This document shows, in pieces, positions 27,952-35,933 of a stretch of 64,000 nt of DNA (the stretch's first letter is position 1; the number at the start of each line of letters is the position of its first letter). The position numbers were made by a program, and so were the translations under genes. Below the pieces are notes generated by a model. It was given only the letters and a program-made list of their open reading frames with translations, did not search any database and was not told the origin of the DNA. The stretch comes from Salinarimonas ramus (GTDB lineage: Bacteria; Pseudomonadota; Alphaproteobacteria; Rhizobiales; Beijerinckiaceae). The stretch covers positions 62,001 to 126,000 of the forward strand of contig NZ_BMMF01000002.1 of NCBI RefSeq assembly GCF_014645695.1. Reading direction: 5' to 3'.

Positions 27952-28743
27952 ATGAAGATGACGCTCGCCACCCTCGCGGCTCTCGTCGGCCTCGCCGCCT
28001 TCGCCGCCCCCACGCTCGCCCAGCCGCTCCAGGTCGGCGCCTATCCCGCGAACCCGCCCTGGGAGGTCAAGAACGAGCGCGGCGAGTTCGAGGGCTTCGA
28101 GGTCGACCTCGTGCGCGCCATCGGCGAGAAGCTCGGCCGCGAGGTCGTGATCCAGGATCTCGGCTTCCAGGCGCTGTTCGCGGCGACCTCGTCGGGGCGC
28201 ATCGACATGGCGATCTCGACGATCACGATCACGCCGGAGCGCCTCCAGAGCCAGTCCTTCACCCAGGGCTACTACGACAGCGACATGGCGCTCGCCACCG
28301 CCGAGGGCTCGGACATCGACAGCCTCGAGGACATGAACGGCAAGATCGCCGGCGCGCTGGCCACCTCCACCGGCGAGAAGTGGGCCCGCGAGAACCAGGA
28401 GCGCTACGGCTTCTCCGAGATCAAGACCTACAACGCCCAGCAGGACCTCCTGCTCGACACCCGCAACGGCCGCGTCGACGGGGCGATCTCCGACATCGCC
28501 GGCCTGCAATTCACCTTCATGAAGATGCCCGGCCTCGAGATCGCCGCGCGCATCGAGACCGGCGACCAGTACGGCATCATGATGCCCAAGGATTCGCCGC
28601 TCCTCGAGGAGGTGAACCAGGCCATCTCCGAGCTGAAGGAAGAGGGCGTCCTCGCCGAGCTCCACGAGAAGTGGCTCGGCGCGCCCGCGGGCGAGGGCAC
28701 GAGCACGGTCACCGTGCAGCCGATCCCCACCGCCACGCAGTGA
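27952..28743 (+). CDS. ABC transporter substrate-binding protein, polar amino acid family 3
   Basis: A 263-residue periplasmic binding protein (SBP_bac_3). Residues 1-23 are a signal peptide (MKMTLATLAALVGLAAFAAP, cut near LAQ). LQVGAYPANPPWEVKNERGE and FEGFEVDLVRAIGEKLGREV, followed by MAISTITITPERLQ, are the usual pattern of the ligand cleft. The ligand is probably an amino-acid-like or carboxylic solute. The 250 bases before it hold an inverted repeat GTCGCCT/AGGCGAC (27731-27765) but no clear promoter. A hairpin separates it from the permease. Confidence 0.88.
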   Translation: MKMTLATLAALVGLAAFAAPTLAQPLQVGAYPANPPWEVKNERGEFEGFEVDLVRAIGEKLGREVVIQDLGFQALFAATSSGRIDMAISTITITPERLQSQSFTQGYYDSDMALATAEGSDIDSLEDMNGKIAGALATSTGEKWARENQERYGFSEIKTYNAQQDLLLDTRNGRVDGAISDIAGLQFTFMKMPGLEIAARIETGDQYGIMMPKDSPLLEEVNQAISELKEEGVLAELHEKWLGAPAGEGTSTVTVQPIPTATQ

Positions 28744-28762
28744 GCGCGCACGCCGCCTGATC

Positions 28763-28788
28763 GGCCGCTCCCGCACGCGGGGGCGGCC
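28763..28788 (+). other. Hairpin between binding-protein and permease genes
   Basis: A 10-bp stem (GGCCGCTCCC / GGGGGCGGCC, one G-U pair) with loop GCACGC, without a T-tract. Such hairpins after ABC binding-protein genes often protect the upstream message and lower expression of downstream membrane genes. Confidence 0.45.
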
Positions 28789-28858
28789 CCACCCTTCTCC
28801 GGCGCCGCCTCGGCGCCCCGCCCGCGCATCGCCCCGGCCAGGACGGACAAGAGCCCCC

Positions 28859-29533
28859 ATGGACCTGATCGAGACCTTCTTCAACGCGGACGTCCTCGTC
28901 CGCGCGCTCCCGCTCTTGACCACGGGGCTGATCACCACGCTTCAGCTCGGCGTGACGAGCATCGCCGCCGGCTCGATCGTCGGGCTCGTGCTGGCGCTGC
29001 TGCGGCTCTACGCGCCGCGCCCGTTGAGCATCGCGGCGGTCGTCGTCATCGACGTCTTCCGCGCCGTGCCGGTGCTGGTGCTGCTGATCCTGATCTATTA
29101 CGCCCTGCCCTTCCTGGGCATCCGCCTCTCCTCCTTCGTCTCGGCCTGGTTCGCGCTCTCGCTCGTCTTCGGCGCCTTCACGGCGGAGGTGCTGCGCTCG
29201 GGCATCGAGGCGATCCCCAAGGGCCAGTTCGAGGCCGCCGCGGCCATGGGGCTCTCCTTTCCCCAGACGATCCGCCTCGTGATCCTGCCGCAGGCGACGA
29301 AGATCGCGATCCCGCCGCAGACCTCGAACTGCATCTCGCTCCTGAAGGACACCTCGCTCGCCTCCGTCGTCGCCATGCCCGACCTCCTCAAGCAGGCGAC
29401 GGACGCACAGGCCTTCTTCGGCAACCCGACGCCGCTCATCGGCGCGGCGCTCGTCTATCTCGCAATCCTGTGGCCGCTCGTGCGCCTCGTCGGCGTGCTA
29501 GAAGAGCGTTCGAAGCGCTCCGCCGCCCGCTGA
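28859..29533 (+). CDS. Amino-acid-type ABC transporter permease
   Basis: A 224-residue HisM/GlnP-family permease with about five membrane helices. The EAA loop is IEAIPKGQFEAAAAMGLSFPQTIRLVILPQA at about 118-148, where it docks with an ATPase. It is the only permease here and no ATP-binding gene follows, although such systems need one; a homodimer with an ATPase encoded elsewhere is the simplest explanation. Confidence 0.88.
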   Translation: MDLIETFFNADVLVRALPLLTTGLITTLQLGVTSIAAGSIVGLVLALLRLYAPRPLSIAAVVVIDVFRAVPVLVLLILIYYALPFLGIRLSSFVSAWFALSLVFGAFTAEVLRSGIEAIPKGQFEAAAAMGLSFPQTIRLVILPQATKIAIPPQTSNCISLLKDTSLASVVAMPDLLKQATDAQAFFGNPTPLIGAALVYLAILWPLVRLVGVLEERSKRSAAR

Positions 29534-29555
29534 TCCTCCAGGGAGGAGGCCCCTC

Positions 29556-30533
29556 ATGCCCCGCACCGCGCCCCGCCAGACGCTCGCCCCCGACGACATC
29601 GTCGGCATCCTCGGCATCGTGCCGACCCCCGCGACGCCGGATGCCGGCCACTGGTCCTGCACCGCCTCCGTCGACCTCGACGAGACGGCGCGCATGACGG
29701 CGATGATCCGCGCGGCCGGCATCTCGATCTTCATGACCGGCGGCTCCTTCGGCGAGGGTGCGAGCCTGCTTCCCGAGGAGACGGAGGCCTACATCGACGC
29801 CATCGTGAGCACGCTCGACCGCGACGGCCTCGTCTTCGCGGGGGTGACGACGCTCAACACCCGCGAGACCATCCGCCGGGCGCGCCGCCTCGTCGAGATC
29901 GGCGCCGACGGGCTCTTCCTCGGGCGGCCCATGTGGATGGCGCTCGATGCGCCCGGGATCGTGCGCTACTACCAGGACATCGCCGAGGCGCTGCCGGGCG
30001 TCCCGATCGTCGTCTACGACAACCAGTTCGCCTTCAAGGGCAAGATCGACACCCCGACCTACGCGGCGCTCTCGCGCATCCCCGAGATCATCGCGACGAA
30101 GCACATCGGCGGGCCCTCGATGTCGGACGATCTCGCCGCCGCAGAAGGGCGGATGCGGGTGCTGCCGGTCGATTCGCAATGGGCGGCCTTCGCGAGGAAG
30201 CACCCGGACGAGGCGAGCGCCTGCTGGACCGGCAATTGCGCCGACGGCCCGGAGCCCCTCGTCGCGCTCGCCGCGGCCGTCGCCGCGCGGGATTTCGATC
30301 GCGCGGACGTCATCTGCGAGCGCATGGCGTGGGCGCAGGCGCCGATGTTTCCCGGCGGCAAGCTCGAGAACTTCGTCGACTACAACGTCCCCATCGCCCA
30401 CGGCCGGCTGCAGGGCTCGGGCCTCGTGCGCTCCGGCCCGCCGCGCCCGCCCTACTCGATCGCGCCCGAGGGCCATTGGGAGGGCGGTCGCGAGACCGGC
30501 CGGCGCTGGGCGAGCCTGCGGGAGATGTTCTAG
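29556..30533 (+). CDS. DapA-family (dihydrodipicolinate synthase-like) class I aldolase or dehydratase
   Basis: A 325-residue TIM barrel of the DHDPS/N-acetylneuraminate lyase superfamily. The pyruvate-binding motif is GGSFGEG at 62-68, the catalytic Tyr is in VVYDNQF, and the Schiff-base lysine is Lys182 in IIATKHIGG. It lies in a catabolic, not lysine, context, so it more likely cleaves or dehydrates a keto acid, for example hydratase-aldolase or KDG-aldolase activity. The C-terminal 40 residues are longer than in DapA. AGGGAGGAGG precedes the ATG. Confidence 0.82.
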   Translation: MPRTAPRQTLAPDDIVGILGIVPTPATPDAGHWSCTASVDLDETARMTAMIRAAGISIFMTGGSFGEGASLLPEETEAYIDAIVSTLDRDGLVFAGVTTLNTRETIRRARRLVEIGADGLFLGRPMWMALDAPGIVRYYQDIAEALPGVPIVVYDNQFAFKGKIDTPTYAALSRIPEIIATKHIGGPSMSDDLAAAEGRMRVLPVDSQWAAFARKHPDEASACWTGNCADGPEPLVALAAAVAARDFDRADVICERMAWAQAPMFPGGKLENFVDYNVPIAHGRLQGSGLVRSGPPRPPYSIAPEGHWEGGRETGRRWASLREMF

Positions 30534-30576
30534 GCTCCGCCATCGAGCCGCCGAATCTGTCCCCTGGAGCCGCCGC

Positions 30577-30990
30577 ATGTCGCACCCGCCGATCCTCCCT
30601 CTCGTCTCCGACGAGGACGCTTCGCCCGACGTGAAGGCGGTCTTCGACGACATCCGGGCGACGCGCCGCTCGGACTTCGTCAACAATTTCTGGCGCGCGC
30701 TCGCCCACGATCCCGCGCAGCTGCGGCGGACCTGGGAGAGCGTGAAGGCGGTGATGGCGCCGGGCGCGCTCGATCCGCTCACGAAGGAGCTGATCTACAT
30801 CGCCGTCTCGGCGACGAACAATTGCGAGTACTGCACCTATTCGCACACCGCCGGGGCGCGGGCGAAGGGGATGACCGACGCCATGCTGATGGAGGTGCTC
30901 GCCGTCGCCGCCAAGGCGAACGAGACGAACCGTCTCGCCAACGGCCTGCGCGTGCCCGTCGACGAGGCGTTCCTGCCGCCGAGAGCCTGA
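30577..30990 (+). CDS. Carboxymuconolactone decarboxylase / AhpD-like protein
   Basis: A 137-residue helical protein of the CMD family. The redox motif CEYCTYSH places Cys83, Cys86 and His90 as in AhpD-like alkylhydroperoxidases (ExxCxxCxxxH type). It may relieve peroxide made by the flavin enzymes of the cluster; that role is inferred. It is the last gene in the run, converging with the GntR gene at 31000. Confidence 0.8.
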   Translation: MSHPPILPLVSDEDASPDVKAVFDDIRATRRSDFVNNFWRALAHDPAQLRRTWESVKAVMAPGALDPLTKELIYIAVSATNNCEYCTYSHTAGARAKGMTDAMLMEVLAVAAKANETNRLANGLRVPVDEAFLPPRA

Positions 30991-30999
30991 CGCGTCGCC

Positions 31000-31740
31000 T
31001 CAGGCGTCGTCGGTGAAATAGTCCGGATGCGCGCCGAAGGCCTCGGCGATGAAGCCGTGGATGTTGTTGAGATGCGCGCGTACCGCCGCCGTCGCCGCCT
31101 GCGGGTCGCGGGCGTCGATGGCGTCGAGGATCGCGGTATGCTCGCGGATGATGCGCGCGTAGGTCTCGTCGCGCTTGAGGCTGAGCACGCGGATGCGCAC
31201 GCCGTGCGCCTCCTCCGCCTTCACCAGCGCCGCGATCCGGCCGTAGCCGGTGGCTTCCGCCAGCACCTGGTGGAAGCGATCGTCCGCCTCGTTGAAGGCG
31301 AGCGAATCGCGCGCCTGCGCCAGCTGCTTCATCCGCGCGAGCAGGTCGCGCGCGGCGCGCAGCGCCCCCTCCTCGCCCTGCGCCGCCCCCTGCTCGGCGA
31401 GGCGCGTGACGACGGCGACCTCGAGCGCCTCGCGAATGAAGCGCGCCTCCAGGATGCGCCGCCGGTCGAGCTTGGCGACGAAGGTCCCACGATGGGGCCG
31501 CACCTCGATGAGCCCCGCTTCGGCCAGCCGGATGAAGGCCTCGCGCACCGGCGTGCGCGACGCGTCGAGGGCGCGTGCCGTCTCGACCTCCGAGAGCCGC
31601 ATGCCCGGCGTGAGCCGCATACGCACGAGGGCGGCGTAGAGCCACTCGTAGATCTGGCTCGCCGCCGAGCGGCTGAAATCGAGCGTGCGCCCGGCCTCGA
31701 GGAGGCTCCGCAGCTCGGTCTCGTGGATCACGTCGCTCAT
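31000..31740 (-). CDS. GntR-family regulator with FCD domain, likely of the uronate cluster
   Basis: A 246-residue FadR/FCD GntR regulator. The winged helix covers about 20-90 (IYEWLYAALVRMRLTPGMRL and ASRTPVREAFIRLAEAGLIEV), followed by an FCD domain with the metal-site residues expected (for example FHQVLAEATG and HTAILDAI). It diverges from the glucuronate ABC operon, so it is probably the local repressor in the manner of UxuR/ExuR, acting at the palindrome over the operon promoter. The second half of its own promoter region overlaps the same 358-base gap. Confidence 0.82.
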   Translation of the reverse strand: MSDVIHETELRSLLEAGRTLDFSRSAASQIYEWLYAALVRMRLTPGMRLSEVETARALDASRTPVREAFIRLAEAGLIEVRPHRGTFVAKLDRRRILEARFIREALEVAVVTRLAEQGAAQGEEGALRAARDLLARMKQLAQARDSLAFNEADDRFHQVLAEATGYGRIAALVKAEEAHGVRIRVLSLKRDETYARIIREHTAILDAIDARDPQAATAAVRAHLNNIHGFIAEAFGAHPDYFTDDA

Positions 31741-31810
31741 CGCGCGGCTCTCGTATCGGTCGTATCCGGTCCCGGGAGCCGCGATGGGCGCCCGGCGATC
31801 TCGGGACAGA

Positions 31811-31849
31811 TTGACACGTTTCTCGCCCGCGCACTAGTATACCGGTACT
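31811..31849 (+). promoter_or_regulatory. Promoter and probable GntR operator of the uronate ABC operon
   Basis: TTGACA (31811-31816) and TAGTAT (31835-31840) lie 18 bases apart. A palindrome AGTATACCGGTACT (31836-31849), whose core TACCGGTA is perfect, covers the -10 end. This is the expected place for the divergent GntR repressor. The remaining 250 bases to the first gene hold nothing else that I recognise. Confidence 0.55.
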
Positions 31850-32098
31850 TCGAGACGTCGACGGGGCGCGGCGAACGCTGCGTCACGATCGGCGCGACGG
31901 CCGGCGGCAGACCGGTGGACGAAACGCGATGGGAGGACGCGTGGCACGGGACGGACCGCTTGCGGGCCGCGCGTGCTTGCGCTGACATCCACCCGACACG
32001 ATGAGCTGATCCGATCGCGGACGCCGTCTTCGAGCCGGCCTGCGACGGGCAAGACGGACCGGGCCCGAGAGAGCCCGGCTAATCTCGGGAGGAGAGAC

Positions 32099-33379
32099 AT
32101 GACGAAGCTTATCACCACGCTGATGACCGGCGCCGCGGCGCTGGCGCTGTCCGCCGGCATGGCGGCCGCGCAGCAGACGGAAGTCCGCATCGCCTGGTAC
32201 AACGACGGCAACGAGGGCGAGGTGCTCGCCGACCTCATCGAGCGTTTCGAGGAGGCCAACCCCGACATCGACGTCGTCATCGACACGGTGGCGTACCAGG
32301 CGATCCTCGAATCGCTGCCGGTGCAGCTCGCCGCCGGCGAGGGCCCGGACATGGCCCGCGTCACCGACCTCGGCGGGCTCGCCGAGTACTATCTCGACCT
32401 GCGCCCCTATCTCGAGGATCCGGCCTATTGGGAGGCGAGCTTCGGCCCGTTCCTGAACTGGCTGCGCGTGCCGGGCAACGAGGACGCGATCCACGGCTAC
32501 ATGACGCAGCTGACCGTCACCGGTCCCTTCGTCAACAAGACGCTGTTCGAGCAGGCCGGCGTCGAGCTGCCGGGCGCGGGCGCGACCTGGGAGGACTGGG
32601 CGGAGGCCTCGCGGCAGGTCGCCGAGGCGACGGGCGTTCAGATCCCGATCGCCATCGACCGCTCCGGCCACCGCATCGCCGGCCCGGCGATCTCGATGGG
32701 CGCGGCCTATTTCGACGAGGCCGGCGAGCCGGCGGTCGTCGACGAGGGCTTCGAGAGCTTCGCGCAGATGCTCTACGACTGGCATCAGGACGGCACCATG
32801 GCGAAGGACATCTTCGTCGCGGGCTCGGGCGGCACCTACGTGCCGGCCAACCAGGAATTCGTCAACGCGCAGACGGTGTTCTACTATTCGGGCTCCTGGC
32901 AGATCGGCCAGTTCGCCCAGAACATCGGCCAGGACTTCGACTGGTGGGCGGTGCCCAACCCCTGCGGCCCGGCCGCCTGCTCGGGCATGCCCGGCGGCGC
33001 CGCGCTCGTCGCGCTCGAAGGGACTGAGCATCCCGAGGAGGTCGCGCGGGTGATGGAGTACCTCGCCTCCCCCGAGGTGATCGCCGAGTTCGCCGGCCGC
33101 ACGCTCTTCCTGCCGGGCCACCTGCAGCTGAACCCGACGGCCATCGACTTCCAGACGGACAACCCGCTCGCCGAGCACGCGCTGCAGACCTTCGCGGCGG
33201 AGGTGCCGAAGGTGGCGTCCGCGGCCTACGCGCTGCAGGGCTACACCAACAACCGAATCGTGTTCAACGCCACCATCGCGCGCATCTCCGAGGCGATCGG
33301 CGGCGAGATGTCCCTCGAGGACGCGTTCGGGCGCATCGAGACCGACATCGAGAACCAGCTGACCGAAGCCGCGCGCTGA
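32099..33379 (+). CDS. Sugar ABC transporter substrate-binding protein
   Basis: A 426-residue family 1 extracellular solute-binding protein. The signal peptide covers about 1-24 (MTKLITTLMTGAAALALSAG, then MAAAQ). The mature start EVRIAWYNDGNEGEVLADLIERFEEANPDI and the hinge pattern DMARVTDLGGLAEY are typical of CUT1 systems. Because uxaC, uxuA and uxuB follow in the same direction, the ligand is probably a uronic-acid-bearing oligosaccharide or glucuronide. GGAGGAG precedes the ATG. Confidence 0.9.
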   Translation: MTKLITTLMTGAAALALSAGMAAAQQTEVRIAWYNDGNEGEVLADLIERFEEANPDIDVVIDTVAYQAILESLPVQLAAGEGPDMARVTDLGGLAEYYLDLRPYLEDPAYWEASFGPFLNWLRVPGNEDAIHGYMTQLTVTGPFVNKTLFEQAGVELPGAGATWEDWAEASRQVAEATGVQIPIAIDRSGHRIAGPAISMGAAYFDEAGEPAVVDEGFESFAQMLYDWHQDGTMAKDIFVAGSGGTYVPANQEFVNAQTVFYYSGSWQIGQFAQNIGQDFDWWAVPNPCGPAACSGMPGGAALVALEGTEHPEEVARVMEYLASPEVIAEFAGRTLFLPGHLQLNPTAIDFQTDNPLAEHALQTFAAEVPKVASAAYALQGYTNNRIVFNATIARISEAIGGEMSLEDAFGRIETDIENQLTEAAR

Positions 33380-33472
33380 GCGCGTCCGACTTGGAAGGGC
33401 CGCCGGCGGAGCACGCTCCGCCGGCGATCCCCGCATTTCCCGTGCCGCTACGGTGAAGGACGAAAGAGAGCG

Positions 33473-34516
33473 ATGTCGCACGCGTCGACCGGACCGGCGC
33501 CCGCCGAGGAGCGCCGCAGCCTCAAGGAGCTCGCCGGCGCCGGCGTCGGGATCCTGTGGGCCGCGCTGATGCGGCTGTTCGAGCCGCCGATGGCCGCGCT
33601 CCAGCGCGTCCTCGGCATCGGCCGCATGCCCTATCTCTTCCTCCTGCCGAACCTCGCCTTCTTCGGCCTGTTCGTGATCACGCCGCTGTTCATCAACCTC
33701 GGCTACTCGGTCACGGGCGGCACGGACCTCTACCTGACCGAGCGCCCCTTCGTCGGCGCCGAGCAATACGGCTTCCTGTTCGAGTGCGGCAATTATCTCG
33801 ACCCGACCTCCTGCCGCGAGGACCGTTTCTGGCGAGGCGTCTACAACACGATGACCTTCGTGACCTTCCAGGTCGCGTTCATGGTTCTGTTCGCGCTCGT
33901 CACCGCGCTCGTTCTCAACCAGGAGATCCGCGCCCGCGGCTTCTTCCGCGCGGTGTTCTTCTTCCCCGTCCTGCTCTCGCCGGTCGTCGTCGCCCTGATC
34001 TGGAAGTGGATCCTTTTGCGCGACGGGCTGCTGAACGCAATGCTGCTGGAGATGGGGCTCGAGCGCATCCTCTGGCTCGCGAACGCCAATTGGGCGATGT
34101 TCTGGTCGGTCTTCGTCTCGGTCTGGGCGCATATGGGCTTCTACACGCTCATCCTGCTCGCCGGCCTGCAGGCGATCCCGCCGGACCTCTACGAGGCGGC
34201 GGAGATGGACGGCACGAGCCGCTGGCGCGCCTTCTGGCGCATCACGCTGCCGCTGCTCTGGCCGAACCTCCTCGTCGTTCTCGTGCTGGCGCTGATCCGC
34301 GCCGTGCAGATCTTCGACGAGGTGTACGTGCTCACCGGCGGCGGGCCGGGCACCGCGACGCAATTCCTGGTGCAGTACATCTACAATACGGGCTTCGCCA
34401 ACCGGGTGCAGAATTTCGGGCTCGCGTCCGCGGCCTCCGTCGTGCTCGGCGTCGTCCTGTTCGCGCTCACCATCACGCAGCTCGCCCTCGCGCGTCGGCG
34501 CGACGGGGCGGCCTGA
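33473..34516 (+). CDS. Sugar ABC transporter permease, MalF type
   Basis: A 347-residue CUT1 permease with six helices and the EAA motif YEAAEMDGTSRWRAFWRITLPLLWP near 240. The first 50 residues are a cytoplasmic extension. The gap from the binding-protein gene holds a GC-rich stem (GCCGGCGGAGC and its complement, about 33398-33426). It pairs with the permease at 34539, 22 bases on. Confidence 0.9.
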   Translation: MSHASTGPAPAEERRSLKELAGAGVGILWAALMRLFEPPMAALQRVLGIGRMPYLFLLPNLAFFGLFVITPLFINLGYSVTGGTDLYLTERPFVGAEQYGFLFECGNYLDPTSCREDRFWRGVYNTMTFVTFQVAFMVLFALVTALVLNQEIRARGFFRAVFFFPVLLSPVVVALIWKWILLRDGLLNAMLLEMGLERILWLANANWAMFWSVFVSVWAHMGFYTLILLAGLQAIPPDLYEAAEMDGTSRWRAFWRITLPLLWPNLLVVLVLALIRAVQIFDEVYVLTGGGPGTATQFLVQYIYNTGFANRVQNFGLASAASVVLGVVLFALTITQLALARRRDGAA

Positions 34517-34538
34517 AACGGGCTCGGGAGATCCGCTC

Positions 34539-35642
34539 ATGACCACCGAGACCGCCGCCTCCACCACCGGCCAGGGCCGCGCGCCCCAGAAGGGCGTCCT
34601 GATGGGCTTCCTCACGCGCCGTCGCGGAGGCAAGCGCCTGCATTGGACAGACTGGGCGACCTACGCCTACCTCGCCTTCGGCATCCTCTTGATGTTCGGG
34701 CCGATCGTCTGGCTGCTGATGTCGTCCTTCAAGACGCAGGCGGGCCTGCAGGAATTCCCGCCGACCTTCCTGCCGCTCTCGCAGGTCACGGTGGAGGTCG
34801 AGGGCAACGCGCGCCCGCTCCCCCTCTTCCGCGTGACGATGGAGGACGGCAGCGTGCGCGAGCTCGCCGAGGTGCGCCGCATCGGCATCGTCGCCACCAT
34901 GATCGACCCGGCGAACCCGGACGAGCGCCTCTCCGTGCCCATCGACGCGCGCGAGCCGATCCGCGAGTTCCAGCTCGCCACCGAGAACTACACCACGCCG
35001 TTGGAGCAGTTCGAGTTCGGGCGCTACCTGTGGAACTCGGTCTTCGTGACCGTGATCGCGACGATCATCACGCTCGTCATCAACTCGATGGCGGCCTTCG
35101 CGCTGTCGATCTACGAGTTCAAGGGCCGCAACCTGGCCATGGGCTTCATCATCTCGACCTTGATGATCCCCATCACCATCGTGCTCGTGCCGACCTACGT
35201 CGTGGTGGCTTCGCTCGGCATGGTCAATTCGCTGTGGGGCGTCATCATCCCCGGCGCTGCGACGCCCACCGGCGTGTTCCTGCTGCGGCAGTACATGCTG
35301 ACGCTGCCCAAGGAGCTGATCGAGGCCGCGCGCATGGACAAGGCGAGCGAGTGGCAGATCTACTGGCGCATCGTCCTGCCGCTGTCGCTGCCGGCGCTCG
35401 CCGTGCTGGCGATCTTCTCGATCATGTGGCGCTGGAACGACTTCCTCTGGCCGCTCATCGTGCTCAACCAGACCGAGGTCTACACGCTCCAGCTCGGGCT
35501 CAACGCCTTCCAGGGCGAGCTCAACACGCAATGGAACTACGTGCTGGCCATGACCGTGGTGACGCTCCTGCCCGTCGCCCTCGTCTTCGCCTTCCTCCAG
35601 CGCTTCATCACGACCGGCATCGCGTCGAGCGGGATGAAGTGA
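34539..35642 (+). CDS. Sugar ABC transporter permease, MalG type with periplasmic insertion
   Basis: A 367-residue CUT1 permease. The EAA motif is IEAARMDKASEWQIYWRIVLPLSLP near 265. Between the first helix (about 40-65) and the second (about 165) lies an extra domain of roughly 90 residues with beta-strand character (VTVEVEGNARPLPLFRVTME). Similar insertions occur in AglG-type alpha-glucoside permeases, which fits the GH31 gene downstream. The first 35 residues are a cytoplasmic leader. Confidence 0.9.
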   Translation: MTTETAASTTGQGRAPQKGVLMGFLTRRRGGKRLHWTDWATYAYLAFGILLMFGPIVWLLMSSFKTQAGLQEFPPTFLPLSQVTVEVEGNARPLPLFRVTMEDGSVRELAEVRRIGIVATMIDPANPDERLSVPIDAREPIREFQLATENYTTPLEQFEFGRYLWNSVFVTVIATIITLVINSMAAFALSIYEFKGRNLAMGFIISTLMIPITIVLVPTYVVVASLGMVNSLWGVIIPGAATPTGVFLLRQYMLTLPKELIEAARMDKASEWQIYWRIVLPLSLPALAVLAIFSIMWRWNDFLWPLIVLNQTEVYTLQLGLNAFQGELNTQWNYVLAMTVVTLLPVALVFAFLQRFITTGIASSGMK

Positions 35643-35690
35643 TGAGCGCGTCGCCCATTCCCACGACGCAGATGACGCGCTGCGCCTCCC

Positions 35691-35884
35691 TCCTTCCCTG
35701 TAGGGGAAGGTGGCGCGCCGCCGGAGGCGGCGTGACGGATGGGGCGCGGCGCGCAGCGACGCGTTCCGCGAAGCGGAAGACCCGGCATCCCGTCCCGCCG
35801 CCGCATGTCGGCTTCGCCGAACGCGCGTGCCGCGCGCCCCATCCGTCTCGGCTGCGCCGAGCCACCTTCCCCTCCAGGGAAGGA
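35691..35884. repeat. MITE-like terminal-inverted-repeat element, copy A
   Basis: A 194-base element with 24-base ends matching at 23 of 24 positions (left end begins TCCTTCCCTGTAGGGGAA; the right end is its complement with one change). A second inverted pair GACGGATGGGGC / GCCCCATCCGTC lies inside. The middle holds GGCTTCGCCGAACGCGCGT, shared with copy B at 63466-63657. It carries no gene and fills the gap between the MalG-type permease and the ATPase. Confidence 0.85.
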
Positions 35885-35933
35885 GGAGGTGGGCTGCGCC
35901 GACAGACACAGACCGACACCCGGAGAGCCTGAC

